From NCBI RefSeq assembly GCF_023715685.1, contig NZ_JAMBOQ010000008.1, positions 62,001 through 126,000 of the forward strand: a stretch of 64,000 nt of DNA. The letters run 5' to 3'. Below the pieces are notes generated by a model. That model was not told where the DNA came from and ran no database searches. It saw nothing but the letters and a program-made list of their open reading frames with translations. Source of the DNA: Priestia aryabhattai (GTDB taxonomy: Bacteria > Bacillota > Bacilli > Bacillales > Bacillaceae_H). How positions within the stretch are numbered: position 1 is the stretch's first letter; each line of letters opens with the position of its first letter. This document shows, piece by piece, positions 1 to 8,530 of this stretch. Position numbers and translations under genes: made by a program.

Positions 1-40
1 ACGTAGAGTGGTTAGCATGTATTGTTATGTAAACATGATC

Positions 41-123
41 GCCACTTCCCTACGCTGGTCCAAACCAGATCAGGTTCAAAGGGTCCGAAATACATTCGTC
101 TCAGCTCCAAAGAGCTCCCCTAG
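41..123 (-). ncRNA. TPP riboswitch (THI element)
   Basis: Read on the minus strand this contains the invariant thiamine pyrophosphate aptamer blocks: CTGAGA, then ACCCTTTGAACCTGATCTGG, a short hairpin and CAGCGTAGGGAAGTGG. The family binds TPP and switches off thiamine synthesis or transport genes. The controlled gene lies off the left edge of the window, so its identity is not visible. Confidence 0.96.
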
Positions 124-159
124 TGATTGCTATTTATTGATTTTGTTTTTGCACTTAAA

Positions 160-187
160 ATTATAACACAACTAGATGTAAATACAA
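160..187 (-). promoter_or_regulatory. Probable sigma-A promoter of the TPP-controlled transcript
   Basis: On the minus strand TTGTAT and TATAAT are separated by 16 bases, about 35 bases upstream of the TPP aptamer. The placement fits the promoter of the riboswitch transcript. Confidence 0.55.
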
Positions 188-290
188 TATCCCTTTGTGT
201 TCTTACAGCTCTCTTCCTTTTATATATGTATTTTTTAAGCCTCTTTATGTAAGAGGCCCGACGCATCGCACCATTCTGCTTTTTATATGG

Positions 291-506
291 TTAGTAATCA
301 GTATAGTCGTCAAATTCTTCTTTGTCTTTTTCCTTTTTCCGATCCCATATAAACAGCAGGAGTAACATAATAAAAGTTAGAATATAAAAACCGTAAAAAA
401 TAAATGCCGCCACAACATTTATAAATAAAAATAAAAAACCGATGATTTGACCTGCAACAGCCACAATCAACAAAATGTATTTCCAAACTTCTGCTTTTCT
501 ATCCAT
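291..506 (-). CDS. Small membrane protein of unknown function (71 aa)
   Basis: I do not recognise a family. The protein has a short basic N-terminus, two closely spaced hydrophobic stretches at about residues 9-31 and 35-54, and a very charged tail (DRKKEKDKEEFDDYTDY), so it is probably a double-spanning inner-membrane protein with a cytoplasmic acidic tail. The start is supported by GGAG eight bases upstream. It lies downstream of and co-oriented with the two crcB genes, 48 bases away, and may be the third gene of that transcript. A 7-bp hairpin at 239-258 follows it but lacks a clear T-run. Confidence 0.65.
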   Translation of the reverse strand: MDRKAEVWKYILLIVAVAGQIIGFLFLFINVVAAFIFYGFYILTFIMLLLLFIWDRKKEKDKEEFDDYTDY

Positions 507-553
507 TCTATACTTCTCCGTCTTTTTGTTTTTCCCTACTAGAAACGTTCTCT

Positions 554-943
554 TTACTTAAATAAAAACGTTCCTGCCAGTAAACCGACTGTAAATAAAC
601 CAATTGTTCCAAATGCTGAAATCCCCACGTACGCCAACATTTTCCGATAAGATTTTTCTCGAATTAACTGCACGGTTTCCACACTAAACGTTGAAAAAGT
701 GGTAAAGGCACCCAAAAAGCCAATGCCAATCATTAAAAATATTGAATCATCATAAGCATGACTCGGAACCTTTCCATAATAACTGCCGTAAAAAAGACCA
801 AGCCCAAACGCACCGAGCAAGTTTACAAACAGCATTGATACTGGAAAAGGAGGGTTTGAAACTGTTTTTGTAACTTTTAAACCCAAAAGATAACGGCATA
901 TTCCTCCAGCTGCCCCGCCAAGTGCCAAGCTCACTATGCTCAT
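554..943 (-). CDS. crcB: Fluoride ion channel CrcB/Fluc, second subunit gene
   Basis: A 129-residue protein of the CrcB (Fluc) family, which forms dual-topology dimeric channels that let F- leave the cell. It has four hydrophobic segments and the family motifs GGAAGGICRYLLG near the N-terminus, NLLGAFGLG at about 41-49, and GFLGAFTTFSTFSVE at about 75-89. The TTFSTF segment carries the pore-lining Phe and the central Na+ site region. Its ATG follows the TAA of the upstream crcB directly, and GAGGTGA lies inside the end of that gene, so the pair is translationally coupled. Paired crcB genes commonly form heterodimers in Firmicutes. Confidence 0.93.
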   Translation of the reverse strand: MSIVSLALGGAAGGICRYLLGLKVTKTVSNPPFPVSMLFVNLLGAFGLGLFYGSYYGKVPSHAYDDSIFLMIGIGFLGAFTTFSTFSVETVQLIREKSYRKMLAYVGISAFGTIGLFTVGLLAGTFLFK

Positions 944-1345
944 TTACTTCACCTCATGTAATTTCACTAAATTTTCCCCTGCCGCTTCACCGCATAGATA
1001 GCCTGCTAAAGCAAGAAGAACCCCACCTACTAAAGAGACAATGACATAAATAGCTCCACCAAATAAATGGTGCTGAGTGAGAGAAATGACGTCTCCTGCA
1101 AACGTTGAATACGTTGTAAAACCGCCGCACACGCCAACACCTAGACCAAGCTTTATCCATTCTTTTGGCTTTTTCCACGCAAAAAATCCTGTTAATAGGC
1201 CTAATATGAAGCTTCCTAATAGGTTTTCAATTACCGTTCCTATTGGATATCCCGTATATAATAAGGAAAGATTCAGCAAATAGCGTGCATATGTACCAGC
1301 GATAGCACCAAAGGCAATTGAGATTAAATTTATGGCTTTCATCAT
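944..1345 (-). CDS. crcB: Fluoride ion channel CrcB/Fluc, first subunit gene
   Basis: The second Fluc homologue of the pair, with GAIAGTYARYLLN, NLLGSFILG and GVCGGFTTYSTFAGD motifs and four membrane spans. The reading frame is open from 1360, but the best ribosome site (CGGAG) lies just before two consecutive ATGs at 1345 and 1342, so the protein probably starts MMKAINLIS or MKAINLIS (about 132 aa) and not at 1360. It is 23% longer in loops than a minimal Fluc at neither end, so it looks intact. No fluoride riboswitch is visible upstream, so fluoride-dependent control cannot be claimed. Confidence 0.92.
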   Translation of the reverse strand: MMKAINLISIAFGAIAGTYARYLLNLSLLYTGYPIGTVIENLLGSFILGLLTGFFAWKKPKEWIKLGLGVGVCGGFTTYSTFAGDVISLTQHHLFGGAIYVIVSLVGGVLLALAGYLCGEAAGENLVKLHEVK

Positions 1346-1611
1346 ATCGCTCCGTTTCATAAATTCTTCTTTAAGTGTACCATAAGGAATTTATTTCTAC
1401 CTTAACATTTAACTATATGTTTATTGCACCAAAAGTCATGAAAAAATGAAAGAGAAAATCGTCGCATGAAACTTCCTTTTTACTCCTTAAATCTTCCTTA
1501 AAAATCCACTTAATCCAAATTTAAAAATCTTTCTGTATCCTGATGACAAACGGTGTATAGAAGGTATATTTCCCTTAGTTTAAGTCACATTAATCGTATA
1601 AGTTTTTTTTG

Positions 1612-1640
1612 TTGACTTTTGCTGTGTTCTTGTTTAGTAT
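1612..1640 (+). promoter_or_regulatory. Sigma-A promoter of the tcyABC operon
   Basis: TTGACT at 1612-1617 and TAGTAT at 1635-1640 are 17 bases apart, 44 bases before the tcyA start. The leader is short and ends with an AGGGGG ribosome site. I see no S-box or T-box in it. Confidence 0.75.
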
Positions 1641-1683
1641 CACAGAGTATCATTTCCTATAAGAATACTAGGGGGTTTAGAAA

Positions 1684-2505
1684 ATGAAGAAATTTGCTGC
1701 ACTTTTGTCGCTACTATTAGCTTTCACAGTTGTGCTTGCCGCATGCGGTTCTAGCTCAAAAAATGAAGCAAACAATGGAGACAATAAGTCTTCACAAGAA
1801 GATTTATACAATAAAGTGAAAAAAGATGGCGTATTAACAATTGGAACTGAAGGTACATACCCTCCGTTCACTTTTCATGATGACAAACAAAAGCTAACTG
1901 GGTTTGATGTAGAATTGGCTCAAGAAGTGGCTAAACGTCTTGGCGTAAAAGCTGAGTTCAAAGAAACACAGTGGGATGGCATGTTTGCTGGATTAGATGC
2001 TAAACGCTTTGACATGATTGCTAATGAAGTTGGTATTCGAGAAGATCGTCAAAAAAAATACGATTTCTCTGACCCATACATCCAGTCAGGCGCTGTATTA
2101 ATTGTTCGTAAAGACGAAAAAGATATCAAATCATTTAAAGATTTAAAAGGAAAAAAGTCAGCACAGTCATTAACAAGTAACTACAAAGACATGGCTCAAT
2201 CTTACGGTGCAAACATTACGAGTGCCGAAGGTTTTGCTCAAGCCGTAGAACTAATGAGCGCAAAACGTGTTGATGCTACAATCAACGATAAATTATCGTT
2301 CCTTGACTATAAGAAAAAGCACCCTAACGCACCTATCAAAATCGCGGATGAGAAGTCCGATGGTGCTGCAAGCGGCTTTATGTTTAGAAAAGACAGCGGT
2401 AAGTTAGTGGATGAAGTAAATAAAGCATTAAAAGATATGAAAAAAGACGGAACATACGCAAAAATTTCCAAGAAATGGTTTGGCGAAGATGTTTCTCCTA
2501 AATAA
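1684..2505 (+). CDS. tcyA: Cystine/amino-acid ABC transporter substrate-binding lipoprotein TcyA
   Basis: A 273-residue extracellular binding protein. A lipoprotein signal ends in LAAC, with Cys21 as the lipidated residue. The mature part is a family-3 solute-binding domain starting at [17 protein letters not shown] and holding [33 protein letters not shown] and [12 protein letters not shown]. These match the B. subtilis TcyA (YckK) family, which captures L-cystine and delivers it to TcyB. It is the first gene of a three-gene operon with permease and ATPase. The ribosome site AGGGGG is well placed. Specificity for cystine over another polar amino acid is inferred from family resemblance. Confidence 0.88.
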   Translation: MKKFAALLSLLLAFTVVLAACGSSSKNEANNGDNKSSQEDLYNKVKKDGVLTIGTEGTYPPFTFHDDKQKLTGFDVELAQEVAKRLGVKAEFKETQWDGMFAGLDAKRFDMIANEVGIREDRQKKYDFSDPYIQSGAVLIVRKDEKDIKSFKDLKGKKSAQSLTSNYKDMAQSYGANITSAEGFAQAVELMSAKRVDATINDKLSFLDYKKKHPNAPIKIADEKSDGAASGFMFRKDSGKLVDEVNKALKDMKKDGTYAKISKKWFGEDVSPK

Positions 2506-3193
2506 TATTATTCCTGATGGAGAGCGATTGAATCAATTGATTTCAATCGCTCAATCATCTCTCTTACCAATGCTAAAGGGAGCTATTCAATATTCTATTC
2601 CACTAACATTAATTACGTTTGTACTTGGTATTATTTTAGCTGTTTTGACAGCCTTAGCTCGTTTATCATCTATAAAAATTTTAAATATAATTGCGCGCAT
2701 CTATGTATCAATTATTCGCGGTACACCGCTGCTTGTGCAATTATTTATTATTTTCTACGGATTACCTAACTTAGATATAACGATTGATCCATTTATCTCT
2801 GCTATTATTGGATTTTCATTAAGTGTAGGCGCTTATGCATCTGAAATTATCCGAGCAGCGATTCAATCTATTCCTAAGGGACAGTGGGAAGCTGGGTACT
2901 CACTTGGTATGACCTATTCCCAAGCATTAAGACGGATTATCTTACCGCAAGCAGCACGTGTATCGATTCCGCCATTATCTAACTCTTTTATTAGTCTTAT
3001 TAAAGATACGTCACTTGCATCGCTTATTCTTGTTTCTGAGATGTTCCGTAAAGCTCAAGAAATTGCTTCAACTAACTATGAGTTTTTACTTCTTTATAGT
3101 GAAGCAGCGCTTTTGTACTGGATTATGTGTACAATCTTATCCATTATCCAAGGACGCATTGAGATAAGACTAGATCGTTACGTATCTAAATAA
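2489..3193 (+). CDS. tcyB: Cystine/amino-acid ABC transporter permease TcyB
   Basis: A polar amino-acid permease of about 234 residues with about five membrane segments and the ABC-binding EAA-type loop [24 protein letters not shown], preceded by [16 protein letters not shown]. It overlaps the last 17 bases of tcyA in another frame, which implies translational coupling. I chose ATG 2489 ([10 protein letters not shown]). An upstream TTG at 2480 and a TTG at 2528 behind GGAG are alternatives that cannot be excluded. It forms the membrane channel with TcyA and TcyC. Confidence 0.88.
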   Translation: MFLLNNIIPDGERLNQLISIAQSSLLPMLKGAIQYSIPLTLITFVLGIILAVLTALARLSSIKILNIIARIYVSIIRGTPLLVQLFIIFYGLPNLDITIDPFISAIIGFSLSVGAYASEIIRAAIQSIPKGQWEAGYSLGMTYSQALRRIILPQAARVSIPPLSNSFISLIKDTSLASLILVSEMFRKAQEIASTNYEFLLLYSEAALLYWIMCTILSIIQGRIEIRLDRYVSK

Positions 3194-3223
3194 CCGTTTC
3201 AAGTAGCTAAAGGAGTTTTTCAT

Positions 3224-3958
3224 ATGATTAATATTAAAAATTTGCATAAATCATTTGGTGATTTGCAAGTATTAAAAGGGATTGATTTAGAAGTTGAACA
3301 GGGCAAGGTAATTGTATTAATCGGTCCTTCTGGATCCGGTAAAACCACTTTTTTACGTTGCTTGAATCTTTTAGAAATCCCAACAGACGGTACGATTGAA
3401 CTTGATAAAAAAAGCATGAATTTTACCAAACCTGTTCGCAAAAAAGACATTACTTCATTTCGAAGCCTAACAGGTATGGTATTTCAAAACTATAACTTGT
3501 TTCCTCATAAAAATGCGCTTGAAAATGTTATGGAAGGTCCTGTAATTGTGAAGGGTGTTTCCACTCAAGAAGCAGAAAAGAGAGGAAAAGAATTGTTAAC
3601 ACGCGTTGGCTTAGGAGATAAGCTTGACTTTTATCCTTTCCAACTATCAGGCGGACAACAACAGCGTGTTGGCATCGCCCGAGCAATGGCAATGGATCCA
3701 AAAGTTATGCTGTTTGATGAGCCCACTTCAGCTCTTGATCCTGAGCTTGTAGGAGATGTTCTTCAAGCGATGAAAGACCTGGCAAAAGAAGGAATGACGA
3801 TGGTTGTGGTAACTCATGAAATGCGCTTTGCCCGTGAAGTAGCAGATGAAGTTATTTTTATGGATCAAGGTGTCATTATGGAAAGAGGTACACCGGATCA
3901 AATATTTTCAAATCCTCAACAAGAGCGGACACGTCAATTCTTAAATATGATTCATTAA
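3224..3958 (+). CDS. tcyC: Cystine/amino-acid ABC transporter ATP-binding protein TcyC
   Basis: A 244-residue ABC ATPase. Walker A is GPSGSGKT at about 34-41, the Q-loop lies in [12 protein letters not shown], the signature is [14 protein letters not shown] at about 142, Walker B is [14 protein letters not shown], and the H-loop is VVTHEM. All catalytic residues are present. AAGGAG sits 8 bases before ATG, 30 bases after tcyB, and a strong terminator follows. It powers the import system encoded by the two preceding genes. Confidence 0.93.
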   Translation: MINIKNLHKSFGDLQVLKGIDLEVEQGKVIVLIGPSGSGKTTFLRCLNLLEIPTDGTIELDKKSMNFTKPVRKKDITSFRSLTGMVFQNYNLFPHKNALENVMEGPVIVKGVSTQEAEKRGKELLTRVGLGDKLDFYPFQLSGGQQQRVGIARAMAMDPKVMLFDEPTSALDPELVGDVLQAMKDLAKEGMTMVVVTHEMRFAREVADEVIFMDQGVIMERGTPDQIFSNPQQERTRQFLNMIH

Positions 3959-3990
3959 AAAGGTTGCACACTTTCATGTGCAACCTTTTT
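3957..3990. terminator. Bidirectional terminator between tcyC and the nucleoside hydrolase gene
   Basis: AAAGGTTGCACA pairs with TGTGCAACCTTT around a short loop, with A-run and T-run on the two sides, so it can stop both convergent transcripts. Confidence 0.9.
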
Positions 3991-3992
3991 CT

Positions 3993-4937
3993 TTATTTCG
4001 CTACTGCTTTTTTCATTAAATCTGTAATGTACGTAAAGAATGCTTCAGCTGTGACATCATACACGACGTCTACAGGTCGACCCTCTTCAGAAATTTCTGT
4101 TCTTCCTTGGCTCGGTGTTTCTGTATGCACAATACTCGAAACGTTTTTTACCTTCACAAGTGCTGAATTCCCTGTAAATGCTGTTGTGAGTACATCCCAC
4201 AAATAATAAGTTGAATTGGTTTCAACATGCACAAGCGGCGGGCAGGCCGCGTAGCACTGCCCTACAAAGTCTACTCCTTCATACCTGCGAAGTGAAGCCC
4301 ACATTTGACGAATAGCCGGCGTTAATGGAACTTGATTCGTGCTTTCTAAAGCAACCATCTCAATTTTAATTCTGCTTTCCCATACTTTTGCTACTGCTTT
4401 TGGATCCCAAAAAGCATTCCATTCCGCCGTTCCATCATGTTCAGGCTCTTGCACATTTCCTACTTCTTGAAATGTACCGCCCATCCACACCAACTTGTCA
4501 ATTTTCTCTTCTATTTCTGGCGCTTTTTCAAGTGCTCTTGCCAAATCAGTTAACGGTCCTGTAAATAATAAAGTCGTTTTTCCGGCTGTATGCTGTAATG
4601 TTTCAATTAAATGATCGTGAGCAGGCAGCTGACTTATTTTTGTTTGTACTTCCCCTTTTTCATTTAAAATCGGCAGTGCATCTACATAAAACGTATGCAT
4701 GCGCCATTCTTTTGGAAATGGGTTCATACCGCGTGAAGTAGATTTGGCTACCTCGATATCATAACTTCCAAAACGGTCAATAATTTTTTGGCTTGCGCTG
4801 ATACCTGGCTCTAGGTATCCGTCAGCAGGAATAACAGATACCCCTGTTACCTTTACATCATCCATTTGCAGCAGTAAAAAAAGTGATACTAAATCATCAA
4901 TACCTGCATCATGGTTAAAATATATGTTTGTACTCAT
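3993..4937 (-). CDS. Nucleoside hydrolase (inosine/uridine-preferring family)
   Basis: A 314-residue cytoplasmic protein of the IU-nucleoside hydrolase family, which splits the N-glycosidic bond of ribonucleosides to ribose and base. The N-terminal Ca2+ motif reads NHDAGIDD at residues 8-15, where the family norm is DxDPGxDD, so the first Asp is Asn. LLFTGPLTDLARAL and WMGGTFQEVGN match the middle conserved blocks. GAGGAG precedes the ATG. It stands alone, converging on tcyC and divergent from yhfP. The Asn variant is shared, as I recall, by a Firmicutes subgroup, so activity is likely but the preferred nucleoside cannot be read from sequence. Confidence 0.85.
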   Translation of the reverse strand: MSTNIYFNHDAGIDDLVSLFLLLQMDDVKVTGVSVIPADGYLEPGISASQKIIDRFGSYDIEVAKSTSRGMNPFPKEWRMHTFYVDALPILNEKGEVQTKISQLPAHDHLIETLQHTAGKTTLLFTGPLTDLARALEKAPEIEEKIDKLVWMGGTFQEVGNVQEPEHDGTAEWNAFWDPKAVAKVWESRIKIEMVALESTNQVPLTPAIRQMWASLRRYEGVDFVGQCYAACPPLVHVETNSTYYLWDVLTTAFTGNSALVKVKNVSSIVHTETPSQGRTEISEEGRPVDVVYDVTAEAFFTYITDLMKKAVAK

Positions 4938-5037
4938 TTCTCTTCTCCTCTTTCCTATGTATTGCTAACCAATGTTTAGCTATACCGCTATTTTATAATG
5001 AAATGATCCGTTTCGTAATCAAAGTATTATGAACTTC

Positions 5038-5062
5038 TTTTAATATTTTCTATAATGGGTAT
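5038..5062 (+). promoter_or_regulatory. Possible sigma-B promoter (overlapping a TATAAT) upstream of yhfP
   Basis: TTTTAA at 5038-5043 and GGGTAT at 5057-5062 are 13 bases apart, resembling the sigma-B pattern GTTTAA-N12-14-GGGTAT. A TATAAT overlaps at 5051-5056 but has no good -35. General-stress control is a guess. Confidence 0.35.
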
Positions 5063-5120
5063 AGAAATAAGGTAATCTATGTATAGACATATATATATCA
5101 GTAGAGAAAGGAGAAATAAA

Positions 5121-6116
5121 ATGGAGCAATCATTTTCAGCATTAGTGGTAGATAAAAAAGGTGAAGAACAAGTGGAGGCGTCCGTCCAAGAACTTACGCT
5201 AAACGATTTGCCAGAAAACGATGTACTTATTCACGTTCATTATTCAGGGGTGAATTATAAAGATAGCTTAGCCAGCATCGCAAACGGCAATATTGTGACA
5301 AGCTATCCGTTTGTCCCAGGAATCGACCTAGCAGGAGTCGTTGTATCTTCTAACAGCTCTGATTTTAAAGAAGGCGATCGTGTCATCGCAACAAGCTATG
5401 ACATTGGAGTATCACATTTCGGAGGCTACAGTGAGTATGCGCGCATACGCAGCGAATGGATTGTCCCTCTTCCTGAAAATTTGACGTTAAAGGAAGCAAT
5501 GATTATCGGAACAGCTGGCTTTACAGCTGCTTTATCTGTACATCGCCTAGAGGAAAACCATACTAGTCCATCTAACGGCTCTGTGCTTGTAACAGGCGCT
5601 ACGGGAGGCGTGGGAAGCTTTGCGGTTGCCATTCTTTCAAAATTAGGCTACACAGTGGAAGCAAGTACAGGAAAAAGCTCGGAAGCATCTTATTTGAAAG
5701 AGCTTGGCGCTTCATCTATTGTAGCGCGTGAAGACGTTTATAACGGCAAATTAAAAGCATTAGGCAAGCAAAAATGGGCCGCTGCAGTAGATCCTGTGGG
5801 CGGAGAGCCTCTAGCTTCTGTCCTCAGTCAAATTCAGTACGGAGGCTCTGTAGCCGTCAGCGGGCTAACAGCTGGAGGCAAAGTGCCAACAACCGTCTTT
5901 CCATTCATTTTAAGAGGGATTAATTTGTTAGGTATCGATTCTGTTTACTGTCCAATGCCTACTCGAAAAGAGATTTGGAATAGACTCGCTAATGACTTTA
6001 AGCCTGAAAGCTTTGAACCTTTCATTCAGCAAGAAATTTCATTACAACATCTCCCTCAGGTTCTTCCTACTTTACTAAAAGGACAAGCTCGAGGACGAAC
6101 AATTGTGAAGCTATAA
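5121..6116 (+). CDS. yhfP: Zinc-free MDR oxidoreductase, YhdH/YhfP (acrylyl-CoA reductase-like) family
   Basis: A 331-residue medium-chain reductase of the AcuI/YhdH/YhfP group, NAD(P)H-dependent enzymes acting on acrylyl-CoA or quinone-like enones. The N-terminal GroES-like part has YSGVNYKDSLA and PGIDLAGVV, and the Rossmann domain begins VLVTGATGGVGSFAV at about residue 157. Zinc ligands are absent, as in the family. I use ATG 5121 because AAAGGAG lies 8 bases before it, and the 14 extra codons upstream look non-coding. The length fits B. subtilis YhfP (about 330). It is monocistronic with its own terminator. Confidence 0.87.
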   Translation: MEQSFSALVVDKKGEEQVEASVQELTLNDLPENDVLIHVHYSGVNYKDSLASIANGNIVTSYPFVPGIDLAGVVVSSNSSDFKEGDRVIATSYDIGVSHFGGYSEYARIRSEWIVPLPENLTLKEAMIIGTAGFTAALSVHRLEENHTSPSNGSVLVTGATGGVGSFAVAILSKLGYTVEASTGKSSEASYLKELGASSIVAREDVYNGKLKALGKQKWAAAVDPVGGEPLASVLSQIQYGGSVAVSGLTAGGKVPTTVFPFILRGINLLGIDSVYCPMPTRKEIWNRLANDFKPESFEPFIQQEISLQHLPQVLPTLLKGQARGRTIVKL

Positions 6117-6153
6117 AAAAAACGGAGAAACCTAGGTTTCTCCGTTTTTTTAA
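6117..6153. terminator. Bidirectional terminator after yhfP
   Basis: AACGGAGAAACC and GGTTTCTCCGTT form a near-perfect stem flanked by A-run and T-run. It serves yhfP on plus and the Rrf2 gene on minus. Confidence 0.9.
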
Positions 6154-6169
6154 GAACAGAAGCATGTTG

Positions 6170-6601
6170 CTATGCATCTATTTTTGATATTAAATCCGTC
6201 ACTAATTCTTTCATGGTCACATCGGCTAAGACTTGTTCCATAGCATCTTGAGAACGTTTTAAAATCAATTCAAGTACACTTTGAATATTGGCTCCTACAG
6301 GGCAATCCACATTAGGACTTTCATGCACTTGAAACAATTCTCCTTCTTCCACTGCCGCCACCGCTCGGTAAACGTCTAACAACGTTATCTCTTCTAAGTC
6401 TTTCAATAGATAAGCTCCGCCAGCTCCGGCTTTTACGCCCACGAGTCCCGCTTTCTTTAACATCCCAATTACACGTCTTATGACAACAGGATTTGTATTT
6501 ACACTGTTGGCAATCCACTCTGAGGTACTAGGATGACTGCTATCTACTTTAATTAAAGACAGTATGTGAACGGCCACGGTGAATCGGCTGCTAATTTTCA
6601 T
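6170..6601 (-). CDS. ywnA: Rrf2-family transcriptional regulator, YwnA-like
   Basis: A 143-residue winged-helix repressor resembling B. subtilis YwnA: SRFTVAVHILSLI, then IANSVNTNPVVIRRVIGMLKKAGLV as the recognition helices, then AGAGGAYLLKDLEEITLLDVYRAV, with a C-terminal dimerisation part holding ESPNVDCPVGANIQ. It has only one Cys (in DCPVG), so an Fe-S cluster of the IscR/NsrR type is not supported. ATG 6601 is preferred over GTG 6610 because AGGAG is 8 bases upstream of it. A 7-bp-arm palindrome surrounds its own -10 box, so autorepression is likely. The preceding co-oriented gene is a haem-oxygenase-like protein. Confidence 0.87.
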   Translation of the reverse strand: MKISSRFTVAVHILSLIKVDSSHPSTSEWIANSVNTNPVVIRRVIGMLKKAGLVGVKAGAGGAYLLKDLEEITLLDVYRAVAAVEEGELFQVHESPNVDCPVGANIQSVLELILKRSQDAMEQVLADVTMKELVTDLISKIDA

Positions 6602-6619
6602 TGCTCTCACTCCTAGTTA

Positions 6620-6656
6620 GTTGTAATCATTATAGTTACAACATTTATGAAAGTCA
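6620..6656 (-). promoter_or_regulatory. Sigma-A promoter with embedded palindromic operator of the Rrf2 gene
   Basis: On the minus strand TTGACT and TATAAT are exactly 17 bases apart. The arms GTTGTAA and TTACAAC (6642-6620) enclose the TATAAT with a 9-base centre, so a protein bound here would block RNA polymerase. The match between position and an adjacent Rrf2 gene suggests autoregulation. Confidence 0.75.
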
Positions 6657-6667
6657 AGGGTGCTCTT

Positions 6668-6997
6668 TTAAGAAAGAATGTCTTCTTCTACCACCTCAAA
6701 AAAACGCAGCGTTTTCTTGACTTCCATCGCTTCAGAAGATGCTTCCGTTTTCTTTTTATTCGCTTCTTTATGTTCATTTACATGTTCTTCTCTTGAGATC
6801 CACGCTTGAAAGAACTGTTTTTCTTTCCACTTGGATACAAAGACATATTCAACTTTATCTGCGGAATCTTTTTTCCAGCATTCGAACGATAAGTTTCCTT
6901 TGGCTGCCTCAATTTCCGTTTTGTTTTTCTTAGCTTTTTGCTTGAGCTGTTCTTCAAATTTCTTTTCTGTTTCAAAACTTGCGTTTACAACAAACAT
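6668..6997 (-). CDS. ABM-fold haem-degrading monooxygenase-like protein (HmoA/IsdG type)
   Basis: A 109-residue protein with one antibiotic-biosynthesis-monooxygenase domain, the fold of IsdG and HmoA haem oxygenases. Supporting segments are SFECWKKD, VEYVFVSKWKEKQFFQAWI and the H-x3-H type EEHVNEHKE at about residue 70, the region that holds the haem-ligating His in IsdG enzymes. The AGGGGG ribosome site is good. A Fur-like box overlaps the promoter, consistent with iron starvation control. The N-terminal half is unusually Lys/Glu-rich. Haem degradation is inferred, and another ABM function is possible. Confidence 0.68.
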   Translation of the reverse strand: MFVVNASFETEKKFEEQLKQKAKKNKTEIEAAKGNLSFECWKKDSADKVEYVFVSKWKEKQFFQAWISREEHVNEHKEANKKKTEASSEAMEVKKTLRFFEVVEEDILS

Positions 6998-7012
6998 CTT
7001 ATCCCCCCTAAA

Positions 7013-7027
7013 TGAAAAGAATTCTCA
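7013..7027 (-). promoter_or_regulatory. Fur-like box before the ABM monooxygenase gene
   Basis: TGAGAATTCTTTTCA on the minus strand agrees at 12 of 15 positions with the Bacillus 7-1-7 Fur consensus TGATAATTATTATCA. It lies directly after the -10 box of the gene. Confidence 0.6.
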
Positions 7028-7031
7028 TTCG

Positions 7032-7060
7032 ATTATTGCATAGTAATTTTATTTTTTCAA
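7032..7060 (-). promoter_or_regulatory. Sigma-A promoter of the ABM monooxygenase gene
   Basis: Minus-strand TTGAAA (7060-7055) and AATAAT (7037-7032) are 17 bases apart. The Fur-like box follows within 5 bases. Confidence 0.6.
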
Positions 7061-7087
7061 TTTATATGGATAATAAGTTACAGAAGC

Positions 7088-7120
7088 ACAAAAAGACCGC
7101 TGTTTAAGCGGTCTTCTTTT
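7088..7120 (-). terminator. Terminator of spoVR
   Basis: AAGACCGCT and AGCGGTCTT form a 9-bp stem with a 5-base loop. The minus strand continues into a T-rich tract. Confidence 0.88.
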
Positions 7121-8530
7121 TTACAAATGTTTTCTATGCACTGTTTTCCCATCATACGTAAAGGCGATTGGCTTTCCTTCCATTACCGTTTCTAAATGAA
7201 CTGGTCTGCCCCAAAGCTGATGAACATAAGGTACCACTTTTTCTAAGTATTTGACATCTAATTCAATTCCTTCATACCAGTGTTTTAAATAAAGCTCTCC
7301 ATTTTTTAAATAGTCTCCATTGGTTACTGTAATGTAAGGAAATCCTCCGTTTACGCGCATATTAACAAGCTGGTCTCTAACTTCCGTCCATTCTTTATCG
7401 ACAATTTTATAGTCTTTTCCTTGTTTTTGGAATAAGTACATATCCTCGCGCATGACTAAATCTTTTGTTAAGTAATTGCGGATGAAGGAAATATCTGATT
7501 CAACTTCACGTACCTCAAACATCTTCTCTCTTCCTGATCCGGGCTCCACGCCCCGGCGAATCATATCTTCTGTTGGATTGTTGTAGCGTTCTTCAATGTC
7601 TTCAAATATTTTTAATCCTAAATAATATGGATTGATTCCCGTCTTAGATGGCTGCACAACCCCTGCATTTAGCTTGGCGAATTCTATTGCTTCATCACTC
7701 GTTAAATCCATTTCTCGAATAATGCGCTGATGCCAGAAAGAAGCCCAACCTTCATTCATAATTTTTGTTTCAAGCTGCGGCCAGAAATAAAGCATTTCTT
7801 CTCGCATCATCGTTAAAATATCCCGCTGCCAATCCTCTAAATACGGACTGTATTCTTCGATAAATAATAAAATGTCTTTTTCAGGCTGAGGCGGAAATTT
7901 TTTAAAAGACTTTGGAGGTTTTGGTTTTTTCTTTTCTTTATAATCCAAATTCCATAAATCATCATAAGGAGAAATGATTTCTTCTTCCGATGATTCTACA
8001 TCATTTATGCTCCAAGAAAGCTTGGCACGCATAAGAGACGGATCAATATGTTCCTGAATCGATAAGACAGCATCCAAAAACTTTTCTACTTCACGCTTAC
8101 CGTGCTTTACTTCGTATTCTTTAATTCGATCAGCGGTCGCTGCCATACTTTCTACCATATCCCGCTTAGTGTTGGCAAAACGGCTGTTATTTTTAAAGAA
8201 GTCACAGTGGGCTAACACATGAGCTACAATTAATTTATTCTGAATAAGCGCATTGGAATCCAATAAAAATGCATAACAAGGGTCTGAATTGATAACTAAT
8301 TCATAAATTTTACTCAATCCAAGATCGTAGTGTAATTTCATTTTGTAAAATTGTTTTCCAAAGCTCCAATGTGAAAAACGAGTTGGCATCCCATATGCAC
8401 CAAACGTATAAATAATATCTGCCGGGCAAATTTCATAGCGCATCGGATAAAAATCTAAACCGAAACCGCTAGCTATTTCCGTAATTTCATCAATCGCACG
8501 GTATAATTGCTTATAATCTGCTTCTTTCAC
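7121..8530 (-). CDS. spoVR: Stage V sporulation protein R (SpoVR family)
   Basis: A 469-residue cytoplasmic protein of the SpoVR/YcgB family, needed for normal spore cortex formation in B. subtilis, though its biochemistry is not settled. Family segments seen are [80 protein letters not shown] and [12 protein letters not shown] 8530 is chosen because GGGGGAG is 5 bases upstream, and the frame continues to 8548 but without a ribosome site. The length equals the B. subtilis protein (468). It is monocistronic here. Confidence 0.93.
   Translation of the reverse strand: MKEADYKQLYRAIDEITEIASGFGLDFYPMRYEICPADIIYTFGAYGMPTRFSHWSFGKQFYKMKLHYDLGLSKIYELVINSDPCYAFLLDSNALIQNKLIVAHVLAHCDFFKNNSRFANTKRDMVESMAATADRIKEYEVKHGKREVEKFLDAVLSIQEHIDPSLMRAKLSWSINDVESSEEEIISPYDDLWNLDYKEKKKPKPPKSFKKFPPQPEKDILLFIEEYSPYLEDWQRDILTMMREEMLYFWPQLETKIMNEGWASFWHQRIIREMDLTSDEAIEFAKLNAGVVQPSKTGINPYYLGLKIFEDIEERYNNPTEDMIRRGVEPGSGREKMFEVREVESDISFIRNYLTKDLVMREDMYLFQKQGKDYKIVDKEWTEVRDQLVNMRVNGGFPYITVTNGDYLKNGELYLKHWYEGIELDVKYLEKVVPYVHQLWGRPVHLETVMEGKPIAFTYDGKTVHRKHL

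Noticed and set aside
1361..1683. Fluoride riboswitch expected upstream of the crcB pair
   Set aside because: None of the conserved crcB-motif blocks is visible on the minus strand here. The interval holds only the tcyA promoter and AT-rich sequence.
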